Of a DNA stretch of 64,000 nucleotides, positions 52,007 through 63,033 are shown piece by piece. The notes beneath the pieces were generated by a model. It was not told the origin of the DNA and made no database searches. It saw only the letters and a list, made by a program, of their open reading frames with translations. Positions within the stretch are counted from its first letter, which is position 1, and every line of letters starts with the position of its first letter. The stretch is from Diogma glabrata (Eukaryota > Arthropoda > Insecta > Diptera > Cylindrotomidae): assembly GCA_963693315.1 (NCBI GenBank), contig OY856187.1, positions 118,010,516 to 118,074,515 on the forward strand. Direction: 5' to 3'. The translations under genes and the position numbers were made by a program.

Positions 52007-53191
52007 GTTTTTTTTTTTTAATAAAAAGTGTTGTGTAATAGGGTTTAGAATATGTGTCACAACAACACATAGATCCCTTTTAAGACCTAGGTCTAGACCT
52101 AGGTCCCACAACAACTGGCGTTCTAAGGTGTTGATGAACGTTTTTTTTAAACCTCTGCTGGCTGAAGCCACCTGAGACTAAGGGTTCCGGCAAACTATTC
52201 CATTTGTATGCAATTCAGACAAAGAAGTCTTTCTGCGATCTGCCAGTATGACAGCGCGGGATCTCAACTGTTTCACTGGTTGCGGTAGCCGATTGCCGAG
52301 TGGAACGGGGGTAAGAATAAGTTGGAGGCATGATGCCGATGATTTCATCTGAGCACTGTTGATGACGATATTTGTAAAAAACAACGAGGTCAGCAACAGT
52401 GCGACGATGTTGTAGGGAATCAAGTTTTGATGTCAAAGCTCGATCATCCACAAAAGCCCGCTTTTGAACAGAGTCCAAGAGGGCCAAGATGGAAACAGAA
52501 GCAGCACCCCAAACTTGACAACAGTACTCCATACAGGGACGAATATAGGACTTATAAACATGGAGCAATTGGTATGGAGTGAAAAATTGTTTGCATCTAT
52601 TTAGGAGGCCGAGTTTTTTAGACGCGCTTTTTGCCATCGCCATTACATGATCGGTCCAGAGTAGGTCATTTGAAACTGTGACACCCAATAAACGAATGTT
52701 TTTACCTATTGGTTCATCACACATACTTCACCTTTATGGCAGCGTCTCTCCGGGCGGGATTAATTCGTTCGTGCATTTTACCTTTTGAAGGAAGGGGCTC
52801 GAACGACTTGTGCAGAGTACTATCATCTGCAAAACTTATTGGGTTGCTGGTGATTTTCAACAATTCGTTGATATATATCAAAAATAGGGTTGGGGACAAT
52901 ACTGAGCCTTGAGGTACACCAGCGTTAATTAGTTTAAACTCAGAAGAAAATCCGTCTAAGGAGACCGAAATGTATCGGTTGGATAGAAAATTTTGAATCA
53001 GCTTCACAACATTGGGATGAAAACCGTACGCAACGAGCTTGTTGATTAAGTTGGCATGCCAAACTCGATCGAATGCCTAAGAGATGTCTAAAGCGAAAAC
53101 GTATATTTCGCCACCTTTATCAAGTATGCTGTTCCAACAATGCGCTATATATTTTAATAGATCGGTAGTTGAACTTTTGTTTCGAAAACCG
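52007..53191 (-). mobile_element. 5'-truncated LINE inserted in the TATGT array
   Basis: A poly-T (52008-52019) next to the array marks the 3' tail of a minus-strand LINE; beyond its truncated 5' end the array motif resumes (GTTATGTTATGTTATG at 53196). So it too landed in the pentanucleotide array. Confidence 0.8.
52215..53160 (-). pseudogene. LINE reverse transcriptase fragment (FADD type)
   Basis: From the right: a DIS-stop-AFDRVWHANLINKL block with a nonsense codon, LIQNFLSNRYISVSLDGFSS, INAGVPQGSVLSPTLFLIYI, the catalytic FADDSTLH, a frame change near 52720, then RLLGVTVSNDLLWTDHV, YKSYIRPCMEYCCQVWGAAS, VQKRAFVDDRALTSKLDSLQ and HRRTVADLVVFYKY. Related to the LINE at 59414-61124 (same FADSTLH, YKSFMRPCLEYCSHIWA and LQHKRNVDL blocks). 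Inactive fragment. Confidence 0.8.
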
Positions 53192-53215
53192 TTAGGTTAT
53201 GTTATGTTATGTTAT
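53192..53215. repeat. short TATGT array remnant beyond the LINE
   Basis: GGTTATGTTATGTTATGTTA; shows that the array once continued across the LINE insertion site. Confidence 0.8.
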
Positions 53216-54687
53216 ATTGTGGTAGGTTCCCATAACAATGCTAGCATTTTTTGCTAGAACAGAAAACACAGTGTCATTTTTATTCCAAATCCTTTAATCA
53301 TTCACTTTACGTGATAAAACTATTTTTGCAAATATGTATATGCACCTTAACTATCGCTGTTCTAAGTCATGTTTCTAAAGCGCTTTAAAGCGCATGTGTG
53401 TTTTCAGATCAGGTCGTTAATTAATCATTATTCATTCTGAATGTATAGTAAAAGAAACGGTCCAAGATGGTATCTGAGGATATTCAAAGTGATAGGAATC
53501 AATTGTCAACATCTTCATTGATTTATTAAAAAACCTATTTTGGGAATATGATGTATGTTGCTTTTGAGACATCGAACGATTACAGCCATCCGATGGTTAA
53601 TATTGTGTTTTTCACTTAATTTATCCCAATATTTTAATTAAATAACACAACATATTTACAATCAGACTATAATTTTTATTATTTAGCACTTATAATTCTT
53701 AAGACCTAATTCCGCACGATTTACAGGAATACTGATTAAACGATTTTATAAAATAAATAAAATATAATTAAACGATAATCGACGAGAAAAAGAATCAAAA
53801 GAGAAATATTTGATGATGTAATTATTCATTATTAATCACACTGATAATAATGTATATATTATATTACTACATCATTATATAATTGATGAGAGGAATTTTT
53901 TTATGATAACATAATTTATTAATTTAAAATGCTTCAGTTAGATCAGTTAAATCTTTTTTTAATTACTAACCTGAGAAATCGCCATTATTTACTCAATTGC
54001 TTTGATTAGAAGTAATTTTTCTCACCCTAGGTTAATTATTGTAACGTTATCAACGTTCCTTAATTCTCACATTAAGAAAATTTCATCTATTTAAATTTAT
54101 TCCCATTTTAAGTTGACGATCACAATTCCAAATTTTTAACTTTTCATTTTTCAATACCCAAAAACTGTGATGTCAACAAATTCTACCTTAAACATTTTTT
54201 TTAATAATAATTATGATCTGTTTTAATTTTGTCTGAAAAATATTTTTGTCACAATTTTCCTCAGATTTCCGTATATTTGATTATAATATACTACGGTTCA
54301 TATTACTTTTTCTAGATAATTTGAATCATTTCATTAATGTTTTGGCTAACAAAATTAAATGAAATATTAAACTTCATTTTCTTGTAATAACAAGAAAATT
54401 TTGCCTTTTATGCTGATACAAGATTTCTGGCGTGGGGAATCTTTTCTTGAAAAATGTGCAAGTTCGTTGTGAGTTTAGTTAGTTTTTGTACCTTGAATCG
54501 GTTAGGTACTAACTTAATTGATAAAATAGATTAAATTAAATTAATTAGAGTTACAGTTTTCGGTTTTGTCTCTTAAGTAAAGATCGTGTGTTAATTTTAG
54601 TTTGTGTTTGGTGAAATACTAATCTTTTGTTTTTTTATAATTTTTTGGAATAAGAAATGAAATAATTAACAATTCTTTTTAATGAAT
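53216..54687. other. AT-rich interval; dispersed-repeat copy 2 at 53395-53545
   Basis: ATGTGTGTTTTCAGATCAGG, ATGGTATCTGAGGATATTCA and AAGTGATAGG...TCAACATC match the copy at 42190-42345. The rest shows nothing recognised. Confidence 0.45.
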
Positions 54688-55095
54688 ATATCGATGGTCT
54701 AGCGCACAGATGTGGTAAGTGACATTTAGCAAATTGTTCAGTACAAGCGTTTGAAAGTTTACACTTCAATAAAAATTGAAAATATAAAATATTATGTGGA
54801 ATTCGATAGAGTTTTATAGTAGTTATCTAGTCTTTATTATAATTATGTCTTTCTACATGATAGAACTTAAGAGATACATGAATAATATTTAGTTTTATAC
54901 AAACCATAAGTACTTACCACAGTACATGTGCAGTACAGTACAGTACAACAATGCCATCTACTGGATAAAATATTAAACATACACATACAATATTTTTACA
55001 TTATATGAAAAATGAAATGGAGAATTTTATAGAGTAGTTAACTCATTTTCTCAAAAAATGTCACTTACCACATCTGTGCGCTAGACCATCGATAT
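54688..55095. mobile_element. 408-bp MITE with about 40-bp inverted termini
   Basis: Left ATATCGATGGTCTAGCGCAC then AGATGTGGTAAGTGACATTT; the right end is the exact complement over at least 40 bp. The interior is AT-rich with ACAGTACAGTACAGTAC near 54935. The outer flanks are AT-rich and the target duplication (possibly TAT/ATA) cannot be decided. Confidence 0.8.
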
Positions 55096-55499
55096 CAATA
55101 TGATATAAGAAAAAATTATTTCTCATTACAATTTATTTCGTTGGTGTAATTTCTAATTTAGAAGAAAAAATTACTATTATTTTTGTGCTTTAATAGTTTA
55201 AATAGTAGTTAAAATATCCTACTTTTAAATAATATTTAACTTTTTAACGAAATTTTCAAATCTTTAAGACGTAAAAAAAAAAGTCAGTACGGAACCCTAA
55301 AAACGATCCCCAATTGGGACACGTACATTATATATGTAATGTTTTTTTTATTAAATACCTATGTTAATATAAATTAAGTAAGACATGTGTTAAGTTTATA
55401 TACACACAGTGTAGACGTTTAATGTTAATTGTTTTGCTTGAAGCAAAAAGGAAAATATATATATGTATTTGTTTTAAATCTGTTAATATAAATTAAGTG
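55096..55499. other. AT-rich non-coding sequence
   Basis: Contains ACGGAACCCTAAAAACG at 55297, related to the end of the 35150-36470 repeat; otherwise nothing recognised. Confidence 0.35.
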
Positions 55500-55727
55500 C
55501 AAACAAAAAATTATTGTTGTGACTATCGTAATAATTATAAAATATAATTACAAAATATACAAATTAAATCTATTGAAAAAAAGGAATTATTGTTGTGACC
55601 ATCGTAATAATTATAAAATATAATTACAAAATATACAAATTAAATCTATTAAACAAAAAAATTATTGTTGTGACCATCGTAATAATTATAAAATATAATT
55701 ACAAAATATACAAATTAAATCTATTGA
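55500..55727. repeat. three tandem copies of an 83-bp unit
   Basis: ATTATTGTTGTGACCATCGT, AATAATTATAAAATATAATT and ACAAATTAAATCTATT repeat three times nearly unchanged (starts about 55508, 55585, 55660). Confidence 0.85.
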
Positions 55728-56212
55728 ACTGGGGTTTTTTTTATGATCTCTGTGATCATAACCACAGCGTTTGGCAGTGAGAAGACCTGGAATGGAAATT
55801 GGATACCGCAGATTAAGGTAATACTTTTTATATTTATCTATATGCTAAGGTGTTATATTGTACATGTTTACGTTTTTGGTATAAAGTAAAAAATGAAATA
55901 AATTAACTAACGTTATGGAGGGGAAGATAACGTTAGTGTGGTTTGGATGAATAAAGTTGTCATGTCTGGTTTGTAATCCTTGACGGGAATTCAAGACCTA
56001 GACACGCTCTGACACTTCACCCACCCCCATCCTCTGGGTTCTAGTCGGCCATAGATACCCGTCGTCAGAGCCAATGTCTTGGTAATATATTTTTGTTAAA
56101 AGCTGTCTTCTAGGCAACTAGAAGCAGGATTTTACATTATAAGAATAAAATGTTACATAGGAATAATGACAAATTTTCTTTTATTTTTAATTAAAATGAA
56201 CTAAAACAAATA
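55728..56212. other. no gene recognised
   Basis: Holds a less AT-rich patch (55980-56090). Nothing identifiable. Confidence 0.3.
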
Positions 56213-58187
56213 GTAGGGGAGCCCAAGCGGGGATTTTGCGAGTTACTCGAGCGCGTCAGAAAATCATATGGGGAGAAAACTTGCACCCTGTAATGTACTC
56301 CTACCAAATATGAACCCTTAATGTAGTGGGGTGTGTCGAGGGCAACCCGTCAGATTAGTAAAAAAAAATCAACCGTCAGAAAAACTCAAGCGCGTCAGAT
56401 TAAGAGAAGGTAAGTTAAATACATCTAGAAAAGTGTATATTTCAATAATCTGACAATTTGACCGTGACATAAGGAAATAGGCGAGTCACAAAGGTGTTAA
56501 AAAAAAACGACACCTTGAAATACTCGAGCGCGATAAACTTTTTTTTAATTTTGAAGGTAATCCTATCAGGATTACGGAAAACATATATTCTGACAGTTTT
56601 CATGGGGCGATTCAGGTAAAATCGTCAATAAAAGATGGAGCGTACAGATGCTGAGAGCTGTGTATTCCCCACTCCGCGCCTCACTTCTCTCTCACTCTTT
56701 CTTTATCTCTTACTCTCTCGCACCGACTCCACTAGAGCGTTTGTTGGCATGACGCCATCTCAGCTGATCACCATAGTGTACACGTTTTTGGTGGCTGCTA
56801 GACGCTTTGATTTGTTTGTTGTATTTATAAGTTATTTTGTGAATTTCATGCACTGTTTAAAAATAAATTAAAACTCCAAAATCTAGTAAATGTTTGCTCG
56901 CTTAATTGCAGGAAAAATCAATTGTCAAATATTTCATATTACATTAATTGTAGTAATCGTAATTTTCAATCCAAAAGCATTAATATAACTGAGATAATCC
57001 TAGTAACATAAAACAATAGTTATTTATTATACAAGGGAAAAAGTAGTATATTTTAGCTCGAGGTTGTGTTGTCTCCCGACGCGAAGCGGAGGGAGACAAA
57101 AAACCGAGAGCTAAAATCTACAATTTTTCCCGTGTATAATACACTATTTTTTTCTGTGACTGGATAAATATTAATATAATTATTGAAAAAATAATATTAA
57201 ACAAATATTACAATATGTATATTCACCACACCATACGAATTTTTCTTGAATAAAAACTTAAAATTAAGTTTCATTTTATTTGTCAAAACCAGTTATTAAC
57301 ATCAAGAAGAAAACGGTATAACTTTTCATTAACATTAAAATAGTCATAAATGTTCATAAATATTCATAATATTCATCATTTATGTGTATATATGTATTTA
57401 TATATATATTTTTATCTATCCGGGAAAAAAGTACATACTTTTTTCCCGGGGAAAAAAGTATTTTATGAAAAGTAGCATTTTTGCACCTCTCAGCAGAAGT
57501 AAAATGTTAAACTTTTTTCCCGTCACAGAAAAAAATGGTAAATTATGCTTTTTAACTATTAAATTTACTACAGTTGTAGATTAAAAATACTGTTTTTGAA
57601 AAAAATTACATAGAAATAGAAACGACAAATAATTGTCACTTTAAAATTGTCAGACGAACAGTACCCCTCCATATAATTGTCAGATTATCATCCTGGAGGA
57701 CGAAGACATCAAGTTGATCCCCCTGCATAAAAATCTGACGCGCTCGAGTATCTCAAGGTCACATTTTATTTTTACATTTTTCAAAATCAGTGACTTTTGG
57801 TCACGTTTAAATCGTCAGTCATTTAAATAGGACACTTTTTTGAGTTCACTTTACATAAACCTTGAATATCTGACACGCTCGAATAACTTTTTTTTTTTTT
57901 GTTTTTCCACCTCTCTATACGCCCACCTCCCTTTAGTTAATCGTCAGATTTATATGTATCGGTTATCAGAAAGACAAAGCGCATATACTCTATGAATATC
58001 TGACGCGCTCGAGTATTTTTATGTGACTGTTTTTTTTTACATTTTTAAAAATTCTTACACGCTCTCCCCCCCACTAAAATGGAAAACTTGACATAAACTT
58101 TTTTCATTTTAGAACGTAAACTTCACAATCCAATAAGTCCCTATGACGCTCTAGTAACTGCAAATTTAGCATCCCGGGCTCCCCTAC
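56213..58187. mobile_element. 1975-bp non-autonomous DNA transposon, 11-bp TSD TAAAACAAATA
   Basis: Ends GTAGGGGAGCCC and GGGCTCCCCTAC, followed inward by GAGTTACTCGAGCGCGTCAG-like blocks. Flanks TAAAACAAATA at 56202-56212 and 58188-58198 are identical. No transposase. Seven copies of a CTCGAGCGCGTCAG-type motif, three forward on the left (56246, 56385, 56523) and four reversed on the right (57734, 57870, 58000, 58142). A duplication of 9-11 bp is the Mutator-like range, but the superfamily is not proven. The open frame at 56635 has no recognisable domain. Confidence 0.85.
57026..57140. repeat. 115-bp hairpin nested in the preceding element
   Basis: TTATACAAGGGAAAAAGTAG and its complement-like TTTTTCCCGTGTATAATA close a hairpin with TTTTAGCTCGAGGTT / AACCGAGAGCTAAAA inside and CTCCC...GGGAG at the top. 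Confidence 0.65.
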
Positions 58188-58665
58188 TAAAACAAATAAA
58201 TAATAATTGAAGTCCTTTGTTTCATTTTATTAGTATTAACTTAAACTTCCCGGCTACTTGATATTTTAAGATATTTAAAAAATGAAATGGAAAATGACTA
58301 ATATCAAAATCTAATCAAATCAAATACGATAATTAGTGTTAGTACTAAACAAAATTCTGCACGACCAGTGGCGGATTATGCCTTTAAGGGGCCTGAGGCG
58401 GAACAAAATTTTGGGGCCAAATTTAAGATTTTACCAACAATTTTATATGTATTTCTGACTAAAAAATATTTTTATTCCTTAAATTTTTTAATAAAAATAT
58501 AGAAAATTTAAAAGATAATTTTTTTTTGAAAACGGACATTTTTATTATTTGTGAATTGCATTTTTACATAATTTTGTATTATTGAATAATTTGTAGAAAA
58601 ATTTTATTTAGAAACTAATAATTATATTTTAAACAAAATTATAATTAAAAAAAAATTATCTCATT

Positions 58666-58876
58666 AAATACCACTCTTCATTGAAATTTTTTCGAAAATT
58701 TTTCAATTTTACTCATTAAATTATTTTTAAGCAACACTGCTCAATCAAACCACTACTTAAACCACTCGTCCTTCGGACTCGTGGTTTATTGTGCGCTTTG
58801 ATTCGCAGTGTTGCTAAATAATTTAATTCGTAAAATCAAAAAATTTTCGAAAAAATTTCAATGACTCGTGGTATTA
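58666..58876. repeat. palindrome, about 100-bp arms (nested in hAT 2)
   Basis: AATACCACTC, GAAATTTTTTCGAAAATTTT and AGCAACACTG pair with CAGTGTTGCT, AAAATTTTCGAAAAAATTTC and GAGTCGTGGTATT-like sequence; the centre is CTCGTCCTTCGGACTCG. Confidence 0.7.
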
Positions 58877-58888
58877 CAACCGAAAATT

Positions 58889-59413
58889 CCCTGGTTAAAC
58901 ATTCCAATTCAAACCTATTGAATTCTATTAAATCCAATATAATTCCAATAGGATTAAATCGGATTGAATTGGTTTAATAGGAAGACTTCGATCTACCAAT
59001 TAAAATTCAATCGGAATGAATGGGATTCAACAGGAAAAGAGGTTCTGTAGGATTCTAATGGAAATTTCCAATTAAATTTCAATCGGAAATCAAGAGATTC
59101 AATAGGAAAAAACGAACTTAGAAAAAAAATTAAACAATCTTATGAATTTAACAGGATTTGATTGGAAAAGATTTAATAGGAATGAATAGGATTAATCGGA
59201 ATTCTGCAATGGAAATTTCCAATTAATTCCTATTTATATAAATTTCATATACATTCCGGTTGAAAAATAAAATAGAGATATTTAACAGGAATGAATAGGA
59301 TTGTATTGAAAATAGATTTTTTGAATGGGAATTAATTGAAAATTCCCAATGCAGAATTCGGATTAATCCAATTCAGTTTTTCAATTGGTTTCAATTGGAA
59401 TGTTTAACCAGGG
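58889..59413. mobile_element. 525-bp element with CCCTGGTTAAACATTCCAAT termini
   Basis: The inverted ends match over 27 bp except one position. The interior is a low-complexity mosaic of AATTCCAATAGGATT-like words on both strands, with no coding signal. The LINE fragment follows directly at 59414. Confidence 0.75.
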
Positions 59414-61124
59414 TTTGAAAGAAATCCAAAATCATTGATGAAAACTTAAAACTCAAATGCTTTTACAAATTAATACAAACAAAGCATCTGGGCCTGATCG
59501 TATTCTCCCAATTATTCTTAAATCCTTTGCTAAAGAGTTAGCACCAATCCTTACTAAAATCTTTTATTTATCATATAAGGAAGCAGTTTTTCCCGAAATA
59601 TGGAAAACAGCAGGCGTACAACCAATTCCCAAAAAGGGTAGTAAGACTGATCCAACAAATTACAGACCCATTTCAATTTTATCGGTTGTTTCTAAAATTT
59701 TTGAGAAATACATTAATTTTAATATTATGAGCTTCTTAGAGTCTTCCAAACTATACTTAATGAAAGACAATACGGGTTTCGAAAAGGAAGAGCGACGGGA
59801 GATTTACTTTCCTTTGTCACTCATGTATGGAATTAGTCGCTTGAAAACCATGGTGAGACTTTCGGTATTGCTGTTGATATATCCAAAGCATTTGATAAAG
59901 TTTGGCACAATAATCTTATTTGTAAATTAAGATGTATTGGTTTGGATGAGCAACTTATATCTTGGATACAAAGCTTTATTTCCGAGCGGAAATTTCGAGT
60001 CAATGTTGATGGTGTTTCATCGGATGTCTGTTTAACTAATGCAGGAGTTCCTCAGGGTTCTGCTTTGTCACCAACTCTCTTTCTTATTTATATTAACGAT
60101 TTGTTGGATTCAACAATTAGTCCTATCCATAGTTTTGCTGATAGCACGCTTCATGCGTCTCATGAAAACCCTTGATAACTGTAGATCAAATTTGATAGAT
60201 TCATTAAACCAGGACCTTAAAACTATTTTGCATTGAGGGTTCGCTAATAGTGTTGAATTCAATACAAGTAAAACACAGGCTTGTCATTTTTCTAGATTAT
60301 CCACACCTAATCCGTTTCCATTAAAGTTCGACTCTAAAGATCTTGTAGAGAAAGAATCTGTTAGACTTCTAGGAGTTGAAGTTGAAAATAATCTGAAATG
60401 GAATTCTCACATTTTTAACCTAGCTAAGAACACTGTTCAAAAATTGGGCTTTTTGGGACGATGTCGTAAGTTTTTTAATAGTGAACATCTTCTTTTAATT
60501 TACAAATCATTTATGCGTCCCTGTTTGGAGTACTGTTCTCACATATGGGCTGGAACTAATTACAGTAATTTGAAGTGCCTTAATTTTGTTCAGCGCAGAG
60601 CTGTTAAACTGATTGGCAACTCAAGTCTTACTAATGAGCTTGATCCTTTACAGCACAAACGAAATGTTGATCTGACAATTTTCTACAAATACATTATGGA
60701 TGAACGAACTTCTATAGAGATTAAATCAATTTTACCTGAAATAGCAAACTTATCGCGTAATACCAGAGCTGATGTTGTAGCCCATCCTTTTTCGGTTCAT
60801 ATAAAAAGGTGCAGCACTGTTACCTTTCAGCGTGATTTTTTCAACAGAGTCTCTCATCTCTGGAATGCGTTACCTTCATGGGTTTTTCCTGATAGCTTTA
60901 ATCCTCAAAATTTTAAAGTTAGCTTTCATATATATACAAACGACGATTAATCCGAGGATTTATCTTCAATCCGCATTCATATAATCGGCCCTTAGAGAAA
61001 CTTAATTTATTCAAACTTAATCCCAATCCCTAGTTGGCATGGTATCTTCGGATATTCAAAGACGTTAATTAATAATTTATTATAATTAACACTAAACATG
61101 CCTAACTTATAACAAAAAAAAAAA
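59414..61124 (+). mobile_element. 5'-truncated LINE (nested in hAT 2)
   Basis: Plus strand. Starts within the RT and ends after the coding remnant with GGTATCTTCGGATATTCAAA, CTAAACATGCCTAACT and poly-A (61112-61123). Same family as the tail at 23959-24066 and related to the LINE at 52007-53191. Confidence 0.8.
59457..60950 (+). pseudogene. LINE reverse transcriptase, FADD box shortened by one Asp
   Basis: KASGPDRILPIILKSFAKEL and PTNYRPISILSVVSKIFEKY (59480-59720), a frame change near 59770, WIQSFISERKFRVNVDGVSS and TNAGVPQGSALSPTLFLIYI, then SFADSTLH where relatives have FADDSTLH: one catalytic Asp codon is lost. After stops and a frame change it resumes as MGFLGRCRKFFNSEHLLLIY, MRPCLEYCSHIWA, FVQRRAVKLIGNSS and LQHKRNVDL, and ends HIYTNDD-stop at 60950. 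Not functional. Confidence 0.85.
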
Positions 61125-61479
61125 AGATACAAACTGGAAAACCAATATATTAAAAAATTATAAAACTATCAAATTAGAATTATCTTCTTATATATTAATA
61201 CGCTAGATCAAAACTTTGTGGAGCCTAAGGCTTTTTTATTCGCAGATGGATTCATTTCAAATTTTCACAGCTAACTGATATAACTGTAACCTATAACCTG
61301 ATATAACTGTAACCTATAAGCTAACTGTAACCTATAATCGGATTCGGATTCACACAAATCGGATCATAAATAAAAAAGTTATTATATACGGAAAACTTTT
61401 TATATACATATGCATTATAAGTTTACATACATATAAAAACGAAATTAAAAATTTATTTTATTTTTTTATATTTTCTGTT

Positions 61480-62400
61480 TTATATATTAGCGAACAACGA
61501 ACAACAAAAACGAAACTTTTTTTTCTCATTCATTTCAGTCGTCTTTTGTCTTTGAACAAAGGACGGTTTTCGAGTCGTCGGAATAAAAGAGATTATATGC
61601 GTAATATGCGTAATAATGTTGATTTTATGAATGATATTTTATGAATGATATTTATGATGATATTTTATGAATGATATTTTCTTTTTTATATATTAGCTAT
61701 CGAACAACGAACAACAAAAACGAAACTTAAAAATTTATTTTCTTTTTTAAATAATTCATTTCAGTCGTCTTTTGTCTTTGAACAAGGACGGTTTTCGATA
61801 TTATTTCGATTATTTTGTTTATTGATATAAAGATATTTGCGTAATATTTTTCTTTGTTTTTTTATTACAGGAGGGCTATTATTTTGAAATCGTACATTTT
61901 TTGTTGATTTTTAAATTTTTGATTTTTAAAAAATCTGAAATTTTGATATTTTGTTGGTATTGACGAAAGGAAAAAAGTTGTTTCTGCTTTTATTTTTTGT
62001 GTACTCTCAATCGGCGTTATGCGCGGTTGAATTTTTGAGGCATTTTCACGTAGTTTTGGTAATGGTTTAAAACTTAAAACTTTTTTTCTTTTTTTATATT
62101 TATTTTCTCTTAGTTAGTTTATACATTTCCTTTGAAGTTTAGAGAATTTAGTTTATGAATTGATTTAGGGGTCGATAGACGTAATATTTTTCTTTGTTTT
62201 TTTATTATAGGAGGGCTATTATTTTGAAAACGTACATTTTTTGTTGATTCTTAAATTTTTGATTTTTGACATTTTTTGACATTTTTTACATTTTGACATT
62301 TTTTGTGTACTCTGAATCGGAGTTATGTGCGGTTGAATTTTTGAGGCTTTTTCACGTAGTTTTGGTATTGGTGTCAATGTTTTGTGAATAGGTGCCACAA
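61480..62400. repeat. two sets of direct repeats inside hAT 2
   Basis: GAACAACGAACAACAAAAAC and TTTCAGTCGTCTTTTGTCTT recur at about 61490-61575 and 61695-61795. TTTTTATTACAGGAGGGCTA, or TTATAG in the second, recurs near 61860 and 62200 with the following GTACATTTTTTGTTGATT. No gene. Confidence 0.7.
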
Positions 62401-62593
62401 ATTTCATACGACTTAAGTATATTTTTGCAAGTAAAAAGAAAAATAACTGAATAATTGAAACTAGGAGGGCCCGGCGTGCTTCGCTACGCTTATAAATAAA
62501 GTTTTTGCGTAGACATTTTGTTGACGTAGAAGCAATGATTTCAAAAAGTGGTAATGAGAAATGCTAGCATATAATTTTTATTTTTTCTTTTTA

Positions 62594-62767
62594 AATATAT
62601 GAATGAAAAATAATCAAAACTCTAGCTGATCAGTTCGGATATATGAAAAATTAGCGATCAAATAAGTTTTCAAGTAAGCTTATTTGATCACTAACTTATT
62701 TGATCGCTAATTTTTCATATATCCGAACTGATCAGCTAGAGTTCTGATTATTTTTTATTCATATATT
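62594..62767. repeat. 174-bp near-perfect palindrome (nested in hAT 2)
   Basis: CTCTAGCTGATCAGTTCGGA, TATATGAAAAATTAGCGATC and AAATAAG are mirrored by their complements around 62680. Confidence 0.85.
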
Positions 62768-63033
62768 GAAAAAGAAAAATTAAAAGTTATATGCTAGTTA
62801 AAATAAATACATGAAAAAAAGTAATACAAATTGACAACCTAACACTTTTAAATGTGGGATAATATAACAAAAAATCTTTAGGTTTAAAAACTTTGTTTGA
62901 ATGAACGCAGTCATCTGATATTTGAATACCTATAAAATATCATTACTATTTGTCGCGAGGGGGCCAAAGGTGCATGTGGGGCCCGAGGCGGCCGCCTCTT
63001 CCGCCTCTATGGTAAGCCGCCACTGTGCACGAC

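Larger units (their letters stand above)
58366..63025. mobile_element. second hAT-type element, 4.66 kb, TSD TGCACGAC
   Basis: The left end CAGTGGCGGATTATGCC and the complement of the right end CAGTGGCGGCTTACC are inverted termini; both sides carry GGCCTGAGGCGG or GCCCGAGGCGG blocks. Flanking TGCACGAC occurs at 58358-58365 and 63026-63033: an exact 8-bp duplication. No transposase remains; the interior is two palindromes, a CCCTGGTTAAAC element, a LINE and direct repeats. Confidence 0.9.

Noticed and set aside
51003..52175. Further MLCYV-type open frames
   Set aside because: Same pentanucleotide array.
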